A DNA stretch of 64,000 nt from Polytrichum commune. Lineage: Eukaryota > Streptophyta > Polytrichopsida > Polytrichales > Polytrichaceae. The position numbers were made by a program, and so were the translations under genes. The notes beneath the pieces were generated by a model. It saw nothing but the letters and a program-made list of their open reading frames with translations. It was not told where the DNA came from and did not search any database. The DNA lies in contig OX485809.1 in assembly GCA_950295325.1 (NCBI GenBank), forward strand, positions 40,639,081 through 40,703,080. The letters run 5' to 3'. The stretch's first letter is position 1. Every line of letters starts with the position of its first letter. Shown here in pieces: positions 12,331-24,436 of this stretch.

Positions 12331-13577
12331 GCTTTCTTGTAACTAGGAGAATATTAATTTGCTCACCCGCTGGTAACACTATATATCAATGCCCTTATGT
12401 TATGTGAATTATTATTACATGTTGGGGGTTGGATGGGATTTCAATATTTTTTTTCTAGTTTTCTTTTTATCAGGGAATCCTTTTTCTAGTTTTCATTTCG
12501 TAGTTAGTTCATGGATATTTGGTGTATCTATTTCATTAAAATTTCGGTGAAGTATTTGAGTATCTTGGGAGTTTTGGAAGTACTCTGTAGTTGGGGTGTA
12601 GATTGCTCCTCTGACCTCGGCTTTGAATACACAATGAGGTTGATTCTCTGGTTGTTTTATGGGAGAGCATCCATGAGCTGGTTGTATTTGTAATTGAGAT
12701 CTCCTACCACCATTGATAAACCTGGAATAACACTTTCTTGACATTCGACATGATCAGGAGGCTTGCCACTAAGTTCTTTCCAGTATCCATATGTTATATA
12801 ATATTAGATGGTGATGATTTTGTTCAAGCAATAAGGCAATGCAGTCAATCGGTTGTGTGGCTCCAATAATTTGGTGCCCTTGAAAAAATGTAGGTATTGC
12901 ACAACCTATACTCATTCTGCTCTGTACTCCATCAATGCACGCATTCCTACATAGTATATGGAACATGAAATGTACACAGAATCATAAAAGGTTGTAGTAA
13001 AATTCCCCACCTGCAAACAATCATATGTGACACACCTTGCACTCCACACTCAACCTTTGTAACCATTGTGTAGAGTACCCGAGTCTGGTTGTTGGATGAG
13101 TTTTCAACCTGCAAAGCATTTCACCAAGTCGAGACCCAATCCCTTTGTGCAATATACTTTTATTATACAATGGTACTAAACACTGTACACTTCCATAATT
13201 TTACATCATCTGTACCCAGAGCTCAGTAGAATAATCGAACCAAGATTCCAATTAACTCTTTGGAAACTTTAGCACCACCTTTCGTTTGATAGACTGCAAG
13301 GAGTCTGATCATCACAACATTTACGATCAGGGAAGCCTTACAGATATCAATGTTGTGATTTCTCAAGTGCTAAGCCTGTTGGAAACAGAATGAGGTTTCC
13401 ACAAGGTCACACCTTTTTCACGGTCCAGTGACAGTGGAGCAAACAGATCCTTGCTTGCTGCCAGCTTGAATTCACAAAGCAATGACGAATTAGCGCAAGA
13501 AACGAATTTTTGCTGCTTGATCGAGGTGTCTGGCACGCTTTGATCATGCATGTTTCAAGGTTCAATGACAGATGCCC
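12331..13577. other. Intergenic DNA between phytocyanin-like remnant and MCA gene
   Basis: Nothing here reads as a gene. Open frames of 60-83 codons occur on both strands without motifs. The part nearest 13,800 lies downstream of the MCA-type gene and should include its 3' untranslated region; I cannot place a polyadenylation site with confidence. Confidence 0.45.
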
Positions 13578-13611
13578 GGGGGGGGGGGGGGGGGGAGGGG
13601 AGGGAGGGGGG
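13578..13611 (+). repeat. Poly(G) run and G-rich tract
   Basis: Eighteen consecutive G are followed by further G blocks separated by single A. The tract is about 190 bp beyond the stop codon of the minus-strand MCA-type gene. It could form a G-quadruplex on the plus strand; on the transcribed side it would be a C-tract in the 3' flank. Confidence 0.9.
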
Positions 13612-13801
13612 AAGGTCTTGGCTATACAACCAAGTGGAGTGTCAGAGGACTAATATGTCCTGCATGGGCCACTTGAATGGTGTGGTTTTGCATCCCGGCC
13701 CAGTTACTGGGTTTTTGCAGCGGGATTGGCACTGTGAAGAAGGGAAGGATATGTAAATAGGTTGAAAGTGTCTAATCAATTTTTGTACTCGTGACAGGAA
13801 G

Positions 13802-16800
13802 TTAGTAGCCCTCCATCTCTTGCTCTGATGGAGGTTCCAGAGCACGCTCTGCAACACACATACACAAATAAAAACCAATCAGTTGACATGCTCAAAGCAT
13901 TTTACCATGTATGTGATCTGAATCTTGTATACGGTACCAGAACTCAAATGATATCCTTTACAGGATTGAAAAGTGCTCCAAGTAACACTGATGTAGTAAG
14001 GAGGAAAAAAGAAATAAACACTTGTGATGCATGTGACGAACACTCTCTGTGCTAGTACAACTACACAATTATGAGAAAGATAGTTTGCACAGCATTGATG
14101 CATATGATTGTGGTATGAGGAAGAGTGATATCTACTCTCACCTTGCTCAGCCTGGTAGCGAAGCTCATGCCACTCCTGCAGCACTGCACAGCAGCAACAG
14201 CATGCGTGTGTCCAATAGTCACCACATGCCTCACCCTGCACAGTCCCAATTTTATCATTGTAAAATATACTAAAACGTGAGAAATGAGGGTACTTCAGAA
14301 ATTTCACCTTACCCATCTGCACAGGATGCTCTCCTGGAACCTCCCTGCCATCTTGGGCTCCTTATCAACAAAGATTTGTCCAATAAGACATCTTAAAGTA
14401 CAGTCCACATGGTTCCTAAATTTGTATATATCATTCAGGCCCCAAGATTGATCATTTCAGGTGCAGAAAGACAAAGGTTTGATGTGGTGCTCTTTTTAAA
14501 AGGCATCAACCTTCACTCAGATCAAATCTTCTATCTAATCATAGATCCACGGACAATACTGGACTTTGAGAATTGGATGAAGTCAATGCAAACTCGTTGG
14601 CTTGCTTTAGGTGCGGATTCTGTGGATGGAGCACAATTTAAGACTCCTTTCCTTAGGAAAGAAATTTGTTGTTACAGTAGCCTCTTGTGTTAACATTCAT
14701 AGAAAATGTGGTTAACTTACTGGAATATTGAAGCGTTGCCGGACCTTCCGCCGTGTGCAGCAAGTATAACAATAGCAGCCTCCATATAACGAATGGAACG
14801 CCAAGCTATGGCAGGCCTCATCCTGAGCTGCCAAAACCCATCCACATGTTCAACACCTGATGTCAATCAAGCAATGACCCTCGTGACAATTTGTGAAGTT
14901 ATCAAGATATCACCAATTTGGAGCAACCTATCACTCAGGATGAGATATTATGTTGAAACAAGTGAAGAAGCCACTTACTAGTCTCGCCATCAGTGGCAGA
15001 GGCTGCAACACTCGTGAATGTCTCACAAGGGCAGCAAAAAGTTTCAATGCCTGTTTCCACATAATCATTACGAGAGAACACGTCAAAAACTATGAACTTA
15101 TGAATAACAGTTCTAAGATAGTAGAGATAGCCTCTAATTCACCATGACTTTTGGTTGGGAGTTGGTTGTTTTGCATACAACACTCTTCCATGTTCGGTAC
15201 GTTTTCGGCGGATGCTTGGATATAGTGTGGAGGTTTGAACGAAGAACATTCTAGATCAGTTCATTGAGGCTCAAACTCAGTTTCGCATGCCAAGAGGTGC
15301 GAAACTAAATTAGGTCCTCAATGAACCGAAATAGGTTGCTCTTCATTCAAGTTTGAACACTATCTCCAAGCATATACCACAAGTGGAAAGAAAAATATTG
15401 ATATTGTATGCAAACAAACCAATGGAATATCATAGGGACCAACTCCCGATGGAAAGTCTCATTGAGTTCAAGGATAATTCTACTATGAAAAAGTATAATT
15501 CTGCAGATTGCTCAAAGAGAAATGCAGGGTACGCACATAAGCAAGGCTCGACACAGCAATCGAAGAGGTCATAGTGCCAGTCTTCAATTTGGTAGTGGCT
15601 GTGTACACTGGTTGGCGAGGAAGGGTAGGAGGGGTCTTTCCTTGCCACACCATCAAACATGAGCCTTTGGTTGGGAGGAAATCCTTGTCTGCAAATACTC
15701 ATCCAAATCCAAACCATAAGCCTCACTAACCAAAAAGCTACACACACACACACACACACGCACTATCCAAGACTTTCTTCAAGCCTAAATTCACATCAAT
15801 GTGAATAATGCCTTAGAAATTCACATCAAACTATAAAGCTACAGTCACATTCTGCAAGTCTGCAACCTTAAACCCACATTAAAGTGAATAACTTAGGAAG
15901 TCACATGAGACGATTTTGAAATGGAATGAGATTTGCATACAATGATGGCTTTGGGTATGTCACGTGGCGTTTTGACTGCTCCTTGATGACTTTGGTGGTT
16001 CGTCTAGAGGATTTGGATTGCGGCTGCTGGGGAAGTCGCTCCTCCTCCTCTTCCCCTTCATCCTCCTCAGCCAACTCCGCCATTGCTTCCCCCAGGATTA
16101 CAGGATCGGCCACAGCAGCTTCAGTGAAATCGATCAGGTGCTCAATCACATCGCACTCCTCCAGCTCCATGCATGCCTGCAATTATGGTTACAATGAGTC
16201 CAATTACATGTGTCTGGATGGATGCAATTGGATGAAGAATTTCTTTCATTTCTTGTCAGGGAGCTTGTCCCAGTGAATCCAATTACATGTGTCTGGATGG
16301 ATGCAATTGGATGGAGAATTTCTTTCATTTCTTGTCAGAGAGCTTGTCCCGGTGAATCCAATTACATGTGCCTGGATGCATACAATCGGATGAAGAATTG
16401 CTTCGATTTCATGTCAGGGAGATTGCTTACCCTCATGTGGTCAAGCTCCTTACGTAGCTTTGCATTCTCCTCGCGCAGTGCAAGGTCTAAAGGCAATCCC
16501 GGGTATCGACGAGAGAGCTGGCGAGACAAACGTAACGAATCTCTCTTCGTCCGCTCCGGCTTCAGTAATGTTTCCTGCACCTTCACCTCGGACTCCTCCA
16601 TTGAGTACAGGCGCTTGTCCTTTTCAATCGCTCTCAGCCGCTCCTGCATGACCACACGTCCCAACAGATCGTCAGCAGTGAAAAAGACCAAAACTTCACA
16701 CACATCCGATGATGGGCTTCAAGGTTCATTAAGAGTAGCAGCAACCTTTTTCTTTACTCCTAACCCATCAATACACTCTCAGAACATAGAACAAAAAAAT

Positions 16801-18740
16801 TCTGTTATGTGATCAATTGCAGTCAACCTGTTGCACAATGCTTTCCATTTGCCGCACCTCGGATCCACCGATATATACTATTTTTTGTCGGAGGTTTTCG
16901 TCAGCGCGACGAGCTATGTGATTGCCAGGCGACATCCACTTCGATTCGAATTCTCAGAAACTCCAAAATCAACAAACAGAACATTCCTCTAGGATTCAAC
17001 CATGGCCATGAGCTTCTGTGACGATGGCCATGGTTTATGACTCCATCCCACAACCCCGTAGAACGACAATTTCTGTTACATGGTACGCAGTCTGTTGCAA
17101 GATTCCATATCACAGGTCTTAGAGTGGATGTAGTTCTGTTTCAGAGATCCCCGTAATCATTGAACTGAATGACCGTATTGACCCGGAATTCCACAATTTC
17201 AGAATACTGGTTGAAACTCAGCAAGAAACTCTTTTAGAAACTTAGAAGGGTTACGGACACCATAGCCATGTACCACCGAAACCTCGCCATACCCATTACT
17301 GAGGATCAGCAATTTGAATTCGTAGTCTCCTACCATAGAACGAACCAATTTGCTTCAAAATCCATGGTTTACAATATATTGCTACATCGTACCATATCAA
17401 AATCAAAAAATACACCAGCAGAAGCGAATGAGTTTGCCAGCTTCCCCTCAGGATTGAACTCTGGCAAAGGGAAGGCTACATTCAAATGGAGTCAAAATTC
17501 TCAAACTCCAGGAAACAATTATCCGAATCCCCTAGAAATATAGCCAGGGCTATGGATTCAGCAATAATTTCTTGGAGGACCGCCAGGGACAACCAGAACC
17601 ACACAGATCCAGTATCCACGAAGATCAGCATTGCCCAGGGCAAAGCCACTCCCGAATCACTCAACTAATCTCTCCCCATACCCAGCACATGACAGAATGG
17701 GAAGAGATGATGTATTTCGATGACAGAAATTTAGGTAAGGGCCTACACGGGAATCTTCGACGAGGGAGACCAGGAACAGACCATTCCTTCAGAAATGTAG
17801 CCAGGGCTATGGAGTCACCAACAATTCACTGAACACCATAAACGACCAGATTCTCACAGATCCAGCACCAAGATTCGGCATTGCCCAGGGCAAACCCACT
17901 CCCTAACCATTGATGTCACCATGCCCAGCACATGACAGAAGAGGGATGATGTCTTTCAGTGGGACAAGGAATTTCTGGGTAGTGGGTAAGGGCCTACGCG
18001 AGAATTTTCGAACCGAGGGGGGATGAGGTTGAAGTAATTGTCGATCTAATCGAAATTCTCAAAACTCCAAAAAATATTCCAGACCAAACCTTGAGAATTT
18101 TTTGACAGGGTTATGGTTTCACCAACAATTTCTGGGACGACCGCCATGGACAACCAGAACCTCACACATCCAGCACCGAGAATCATCAGCATTGCCCAGG
18201 GCAAAGCCACTCCCCCATCACTCAAGTAACGTCTCACCATGCCCAGCACATGAAAGAAATGGGAAGGGATGATGTGTTTCGATGGAACAAGCAATTTCTG
18301 GGTGATGGGTAAGGGCATACACGAGAGTTTTCGACGAGGGAGATGAGGGGGATGAGCTTGAGGTACTTGTCGATCTCATCCTGGTAGTCACGGAACTTGG
18401 TGACATACACCCAACCCATGGCCACGAGGTAGAGGTAGCTCTTATCCCTGCAGCTCTCCACCAACACCACAGCCTTCCGCAGCGCAGCCTCCAGAAGCTC
18501 CAAAGGCTCACGGCACTCCGGCCGCTCCTTTAAATCTGTCAAGCTGAGCTGCTCCAACAGGTTGCTGATCAGCTTCAAGTGCTGTGCGAACTGCCTGCAG
18601 TTCTTCTTGTGCATCCTTGCACTGTTGGCCGCTTTCACAATCATGGCGATCAACTGCACTGCGTTGATGCCTGTCAGCTGCCCTACGTTGGCGAAATCCC
18701 CCACCGCCACCCATGGCACCCAGTTGAAGAAGCTCGCCAT
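13802..18740 (-). CDS. MCA: MCA-type (Mid1-complementing activity) calcium-permeable mechanosensitive channel protein, eight exons
   Basis: Plant-specific plasma-membrane protein; the family mediates Ca2+ entry on membrane stretch. Exons, 5' to 3' on the minus strand: 18740-18321, 16643-16431, 16176-15941, 15688-15537, 15050-14979, 14827-14721, 14235-14142, 13848-13802. All introns are GT...AG, the phases match, and the joined frame is 446 codons plus stop (Arabidopsis MCA1 is about 421). Domains: N-terminal membrane segment about residues 15-40, then the conserved stretch NSARMHKKNCRQFAQHLKLI; a coiled coil in exon 2; an acidic run at about 248-257 (exon 3); and a C-terminal PLAC8-type Cys-rich region in exons 4-7 (DCCVEPCLC, FCCPC, CYCYTCC, then five Cys at 412-416). 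The end, PPSEQEMEGY, resembles the usual MCA tail. Oddities: residue 26 is Asn (AAC, 18665-18663) where Arabidopsis MCA1/2 have the required Asp21. Exon 4 uses a GTGCGT donor 3 bp before an alternative GTACCC that would break the frame. Intron 1 carries copies of the end of exon 1. No premature stop is seen. Start chosen because residues from about 14 align to the family; the first 13 are unusual (MASFFNWVPWVAV). Confidence 0.92.
15739..15758. repeat. (CA)n microsatellite in an MCA intron
   Basis: About ten CA repeats lie in the intron between exons 3 and 4 of the MCA-type gene, roughly 50 bp upstream of the exon 4 acceptor (on the transcribed strand it reads TG repeats just before the acceptor). 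Confidence 0.9.
16199..16435 (-). repeat. Three-copy 79-bp tandem repeat filling intron 2 of the MCA gene
   Basis: Units start at 16,199, 16,278 and 16,357, each with tccaattacatg. The spacing is exactly 79 bp. Copies 1 and 2 are nearly identical; copy 3 is more diverged. The last unit overlaps the exon 2 splice donor (exon ends at 16,431, GTAAGC at 16,430-16,425 on the minus strand). The array makes up almost the whole 254-bp intron. Confidence 0.9.
17480..18360 (-). repeat. Intron 1 tandem duplications that include the end of MCA exon 1
   Basis: The landmark ttgcccaggg recurs at 17,631, 17,881 and 18,192 in matching context: a gccagggctatgg-like block before it and a cagcacatgacagaa-like block after it. 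Each copy ends in a version of gggtaagggc.tac.cgagaa.tttcga. In the rightmost copy that text is the genuine exon 1 end and its donor (18,321/18,320). The middle copy, near 17,985-18,045, also carries a mutated version of the last roughly 45 bases of exon 1 coding sequence. Spacings of 250 and 311 bp show unequal units. Confidence 0.85.
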
Positions 18741-20634
18741 GATTCAAGCCCTCAACAAAAACCTGCACCTTCCAAAGCAATCCAAGTTCTCCTGGCCCCC
18801 TGTCTACTTATACCCAATTCTTGAAGTAATTCGATTCCTCTCCTACTCCATGCCCACATGTGGAGCTTGATCTCTGGATTATATTCCCAGCCTTCAAACA
18901 CCAACCTCCTTGTAAGGTCGGATTTTGGTTACGACCTGAATGCATGTGTGTACCCATGAACACTGACTGCCTCCCAACCTTCTGCAATGTGAATGATGTC
19001 ACCTGATTCTTCACCGAAACCACTAACTATAATATTGTATAAGATTCTACCACTCCACCGAATTGGTCATTCTCCGGGCACATTCTTTCTGTCCCTCCTG
19101 AAGGTATGGGGGAAGCCAAGCCTGCATTAAAATCCTCAGCATCTGCTCCTTTATTGAAGAAAAGAAGGATGAAGAAACCACTTCTTGTCCACAGCAACCA
19201 TCAGGTGAGAAATCCTTGTCACCTGATCACTCCCAGCACTGGACCTGCAGCGGACCATTCAGCCACAAAGTTTAGGATTACAATCTACCCACACGTGTGG
19301 ACATGGAGATATGCTAAGTACTTAACCTCTCCTAAACTGTTGTGTTGGATGTACTCATCAGACATAAATCTAGCCGACATGTAGTGCACACCACCGAGGA
19401 AAGAAACAAACAGAATAGACATACCCACTTACTTAAGCTCTAGGAAAGAATAAAGGTCCGAGATTGCGACACAACGATGGATGGGTGGGTGGCTACCGCT
19501 TCACATGGGGACAGCCATAGCCTAAGTTGGAAAGTTTTTCTCTGTGTCCTCCCCCCGGACAGCAAAAAGGTTGCAGCCAACAGCAGCAGCGTCTTTGACA
19601 CGATGCCTATAACAGTACCTAAACTGCAAAATCAGCAAAACTGGCTCCACCATCTCCCTCTAACATCAAAACCAACTTCTTATGAATCACCCCGCCCCCA
19701 CCCCGCCTGCCTGCACCCCAAAGCAAAAACATCATAAAGGTTACAGCCAAGAACAGTACGGTGGCCATAACACTACCGAAGCAACACATAACACTACCCC
19801 AGCAGAAGTGGGTCCTCTTCCGAGGTAATCCATCCCCCAGCTTGCAAAAACACTTCAGCTGAATCCCTCCCTTAACTTAACCGTTCCGCCTCTAAACTCA
19901 GGCATTCATTGCTCCACCACCACTTCCAGTCTTGCCTGCTGTCAAAAGTTAACTTACCTCACTCATGACGACATTCTCTTGGCCTCCCTGATGATGAAGA
20001 TGATCATTCCTCTCCCCTAACCAGACATTATGTTCCTACCATCTGCCTCCTGCTTGCACCCTGGCAAAGCAAAACCACCAAAAGTAATCTTGTATTGGAG
20101 TCTCCCAGCTTGCAAAAGCAGTCCCTCAACTCGGACATTCTTCCAGCTTAACCTGATGTAAGCCAGACTGCTAAAGTCTCTCATAAGAATTGTATGCCTT
20201 CGGCCTGCTGATGATTTCTCTCCCTCCACTGCGGCCCTTTGGGACTATCTGCAGTAACTTAAGTGTGGTGGCTAGGAGGACTACTTTACTTACTTACAGG
20301 CGAGGGGAGCAGTTACGGAAGAGGCAAAGGGAGGGGAATGATTGAAGAGAAGTGGCAGAAGAGGATGATGAGTGATGAGGGAGAAGCATCCTCATCAATG
20401 ATTTCCTTTTCTTGCTGCACGCAGCATCAGGCACTGCGAGACTCATGAGAAGGAGGAGAAAAGCCTGGAATCCCAAAGTCCAAGGCTTTGGACACTTGAC
20501 TTTCTTCCGTGTGGGTTGATCTGCGGCATGCATTTGTTTAATGTTAATGTTAATATTTTTGTTTATGCCGTGCTTGTGGTTGTGCTTTGCTTGGGTGTTA
20601 TTCCAGCACAACCACACAGGAGGTTGGGTTGAGG
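18741..20634. other. Upstream region of the MCA gene
   Basis: This 1.9-kb stretch is less AT-rich than its surroundings. It should contain the promoter and 5' untranslated exons of the minus-strand MCA-type gene. No TATA box can be assigned without a mapped transcript start. An open frame of 117 codons at 20294-20647 (minus) has a low-complexity Asn/Ile run and no motif; I do not call it a gene. Words such as ggttgcagccaa recur between 19,560 and 19,750, suggesting minor internal duplication. Confidence 0.45.
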
Positions 20635-21010
20635 CATCTATAACCAATAAAACAAGAGAGTTTGCATCTGTTTAGGAGGAGTAATAATCGTTTTGTAAAG
20701 AGGAACAGTTTCTGAGGAGAATGCAATTATTTTGGAAAAAACCATGAATATGGAAATTGCTACAAATGTCAAAGCGTAATTTTAGGGTTACACATAGTCA
20801 ATCTATAAGTTAACCCATAACCATGCATTCAAATGGTACTCCTTGGCTACAATAATTGTCAAAATTCTTATGAGGGTAATCAATCACAAGCCGCCACCAC
20901 AAAACTTGTAACTTTGTTTGCCTAAAAATATAGATCTCATCCATGTTAGTACTACATGACCTAGTGAGTAATTAAATGGACCTAGTCGACTATGGATGCC
21001 TCGAACTTAA
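20635..21010 (+). repeat. Dispersed repeat, copy 1 (paralogue at 38,870-39,545)
   Basis: From the ataaccaataaaacaagag region through acacatagtcaatctataag and tatgagggtaatcaat to gtcgactatggatgcctc, the sequence runs collinear with 38,870-39,545, apart from the extra tandem unit in that copy. No coding potential and no terminal repeats were found. It may be part of a larger degenerate element. Confidence 0.7.
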
Positions 21011-21029
21011 TATGTGGTGATACCCAATA

Positions 21030-21031
<2 letters not shown>

Positions 21032-21077
<46 letters not shown>
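21032..21077. repeat. (CT)n microsatellite
   Basis: About 23 uninterrupted CT/TC dinucleotides directly follow the dispersed repeat that ends at about 21,010. Confidence 0.97.
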
Positions 21078-21080
<3 letters not shown>

Positions 21081-21396
21081 CCAACACCCTAGGGAATGGA
21101 TGTGCTCAGTTTAAATTTCCCTCCTTGTTCTTACATTTTCTCCCATATATCACAAGTTTTGACATTAAAGTAATCCACCAAAGAGTTCAAACCACACACT
21201 TGCACACATCATGTTGTCATCATTGTAATTATTGTCATTATTTCAATGTTGACTTTGTGTTATTCCATAATGTCACATGCTACACTAATTCTTGGTTATC
21301 ACACATCCATGTTAACACTACATACCTCCTTAATGTCATGTGCACTATGGTTGCCACAAGCATGATATACGGGAGGTTAGAGTGTACCAACACATG

Positions 21397-22065
21397 ACCT
21401 AAAACCAACGCTATCTACCTATATCATACATTTGAAGCATTGTATGACTGTGGTACATAGTGTTGGTTTTGGTGTATTTACCTGATTGTCAGAACTTTAG
21501 ATATGCTCCCACAACCTATTACAAACAAAATATCTTTACAATGTTGTGATTATCCTTCCCCCGCCGTGGGTGTTGTTTTAGCACAAGCACAAAAGAGGTA
21601 AGCTATGCATACCCAAAAGCAACACATGTCAACCTAAAACCAACAATATCTACCACTATCATACACTAGCTTGGACCCATGCCGTCCCAACATGTCGCAC
21701 ATGTGGTCCTCCCACCTTTCTTGAACAGTAAGGAGACAACCACTATCACCAACAGCATCATCAATTGTCCATTGTATATTAGATTTGAAGCATCATATGA
21801 TTGTGGTAAATAGTGTTGGTTTGGGTGTTCGTACCACAGTGTTAGCACTTTAGGTCCACCCCCACAACTATTACAAATAGAATATTTTATTATAACTTTG
21901 TAGTTACTCTCCCTCCGCCTTGGATACTATTTAAACACAATCAGCAAGGAGGAAAGACAGACATACCCAAATCCAACATGACCTAAATTTTATCCAAAAT
22001 CATTTGCAAATATCATGCATTTGAAGCACCATATGACAATGGTGCATCATGTTGGTTTTAGGTTC
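21397..22065 (+). repeat. Tandem array of hairpin-forming units
   Basis: Three related units each contain a near-palindrome: an arm like CCTAAAACCAACGCTATCTACC, a loop around TTTGAAGCA, and the complementary arm ending GTGTTGGTTTTGG. Loop positions are near 21,430, 21,783 and 22,020. In the middle unit about 115 bp (roughly 21,666-21,780) sits between the first arm and the loop and is absent from the other two. Between hairpins is a shared spacer with a ccc(a/c)caac.tattacaaa motif. Not coding. Confidence 0.7.
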
Positions 22066-24436
22066 AATGTTGGTATTGGTTATAAGTAATTTACTTTTTA
22101 GCATGCGAAGCTTATACCCTTCCCCTCCCCTCAACCCCTTCATGCAAACAAAAACCCCACTAAGATTACAACACAATGACTATCCTCCCCCTCCTTCTGC
22201 CTCTTCCATTGTCGTCTTGTTACTCATAACTAGATACATTATATGGTCATTATTTTGTAATAGAATTTGAGGTCTCCTTCATATCCGTTTAGATTTGTGT
22301 GAGAGTTGAGAAATGGATGGAACATGACATTTAGCTTCATTTCATGAGGTAATGACTATCAAGTCCATCATATTGTCTTAACAACAAGGGTAAGAGGAGC
22401 CATCCATATCCCAACTACCCAATATTTTGAAAAACTGAAAACTCTTAAAACACATCATCAAATAACTCCTAAAAAAATTCACTTTTATGGATAGATAGAT
22501 ACACCGACTCCTTAAGAAAGCCAACATGAGTGAAAAGCCTATATGCCCATGGACTACTCCCTTTTTCAAAAAAAAAATTGGCCACCTAAATTATGTCCTA
22601 AAAAATTAAATTAAAAAAAACACCAAAAAAACCAAAAAACCAAAAACAAAGCAAACCTTACAAGCTTTCAAAACATATAGGTAGACTCATACATACTCCT
22701 TCGGTGGCAAAGGTGGTGTGGACCAACTTTGTACAATGTTACCTTCCTTTCATGAATTGTTATAAGATGGGTCACCAGATTTTTTGCCCCAAAAAAATCA
22801 TCTTTCAAAAAGTGCTCCCAATACTCAACATGTTGCCCAAGTTATAAGCGTCCGTACTCGGAAGTGAAATCCTTTATGGACCCACAAAGAAAATTACACC
22901 AAAAAGTGTAACTTCCTCACACCACATATTTATCTTGGTTACCACCATAGCCTGGTGTTCCACTTGACATATCTCATAAATTTGCAATGTTTATAAGTGA
23001 CATGAGACATGTTGTGTGGGGCTCCTACAAATGTAAAAAATTAAAAAATAAATGAATAAAATCTAAGGCTTAACTCCCAAAAGTTCTAAAATTTTCATCA
23101 ATTTTTTCCAAACAATTTTGCATGGGTGCAATGAAAGAGGACATAAAAGGGGGGGTGTTATTCAAATTTGGTTATATGTCTCAAGAAACTAAACTCAAGT
23201 TTTAAAATCAAGTCTTACCGTAATCTCAAGCCAAAACATCATCTACTTTCTTATGGTGAAAACATGTCCACATTATTTTTGGTTGTTGGACAAAGGTGTG
23301 GAAATTTGGAATACAATGTTTTAATCCAGATTTTGAGGCCTTTGGTTAATTCTAGAGGGTGTTGCTTTTGGCATGTCACTATGGGGTCACTATGTCAACA
23401 ATTTGAGCAACATTGCAAACCAAATAAACTTCAAATTAGATGACAATCAGTTCACTTTGAGAAGGACCCATCATCTAGTCAATGAATTTGATACCTCCAT
23501 GTAATGCATGTAATTCCAATACACATTACCTAATACGAACTCCGAATTTGGGAATTCCAACATGTACATGTTATGATTTTATGCATCTATTTTTTATTTT
23601 ATCCAATCTCCTCGTGCCCATTATGGGCCTCAAGGTGTCATATGGAGATGTTTAATGTTGTCTAATGCTAATTTTGGCACACAATGTCAAAATCAACACC
23701 CTCTAAAAATAACCAATTCGTTGATTGCATTCTTTCAGTTGAAGAAACACATGGTAGGAAAAAAATATATAAAGGAATTTGGGCACATATAAATGACCTA
23801 GATATAAATAAATACCATGTATATTTGATCACCATTGTCATATAATGACCATATTGTCAATTAGCCTTTGTAATAAATTGTGTTAAACATAGTTTCCATC
23901 ACAACGTATAAGTAAGAATTGGTTTTGTTACGTTGTTGAGGGTTTGTATATCAAACTTTCGCCTAGATCCTACAATAATAGCTTGAAACCTTCAAGGTGG
24001 CAAAGGATTTGTGGTGGCCACATTAGAATTGTGTGTAAAGTCTTGGGATCAAACTCCCATGGAGTTGGCTAAAACGTGAGTTTAGAACATACACTTTACA
24101 CCCCCCCCCCCCAAAAAAAAAGTTCTCTTGAGGCTTAGATTAACGCGTTCAAAGAGTGGTGTCAGGTTATTAAAAACCAGGTTTTCCAGCTTGTCATTCT
24201 AGGATGGGTGGACCAAGATTACCTTGCATAAAACGATCTGAAATTTAAGGCGTGTGGGCCCCTTGGATAACCCACGTGTTAGATCCTAAAGTTTTTTCAG
24301 AGTGTTTGGGATGGCAAGAGGATGTCCAAGGAGTTTCCCCCAACTTTCAAAATAGCCTCCAACACACGACGAGCTCATGAGCTCTTAACCAAAAATTCTC
24401 TCTCGAAAGATCAAACCTACAATTCCGTTTCTCTTC
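22066..24436. other. AT-rich intergenic DNA, no gene
   Basis: No gene-like frame. A/T-rich low-complexity runs occur at 22,560-22,660 and 23,030-23,060. A C12A9 run lies at 24,101-24,121. Nothing else was recognised. Confidence 0.5.
24101..24121 (+). repeat. C12A9 homopolymer junction
   Basis: Twelve C are followed directly by nine A. Origin unknown; poly(C) runs also occur at 30,984-30,996, inside the LINE. Confidence 0.9.

Noticed and set aside
16460-16651. 63-codon plus-strand frame rich in Pro and Ser
   Set aside because: Mirror of MCA exon 2 on the other strand.
15926-16812. Plus-strand frames of 116 and 200 codons opposite the MCA gene
   Set aside because: They are the antisense of MCA exons 2-3 and of the 79-bp array, which keeps the frame open by repetition; no independent motif.
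20294-20647. 117-codon minus frame upstream of MCA as a gene
   Set aside because: Asn/Ile low-complexity segment, no homology, overlaps the probable MCA 5' region and the start of a dispersed repeat.
21014-21397. 127-codon plus frame
   Set aside because: Its start is the translation of the CT microsatellite (Leu-Ser repeats); the remainder has no motif.
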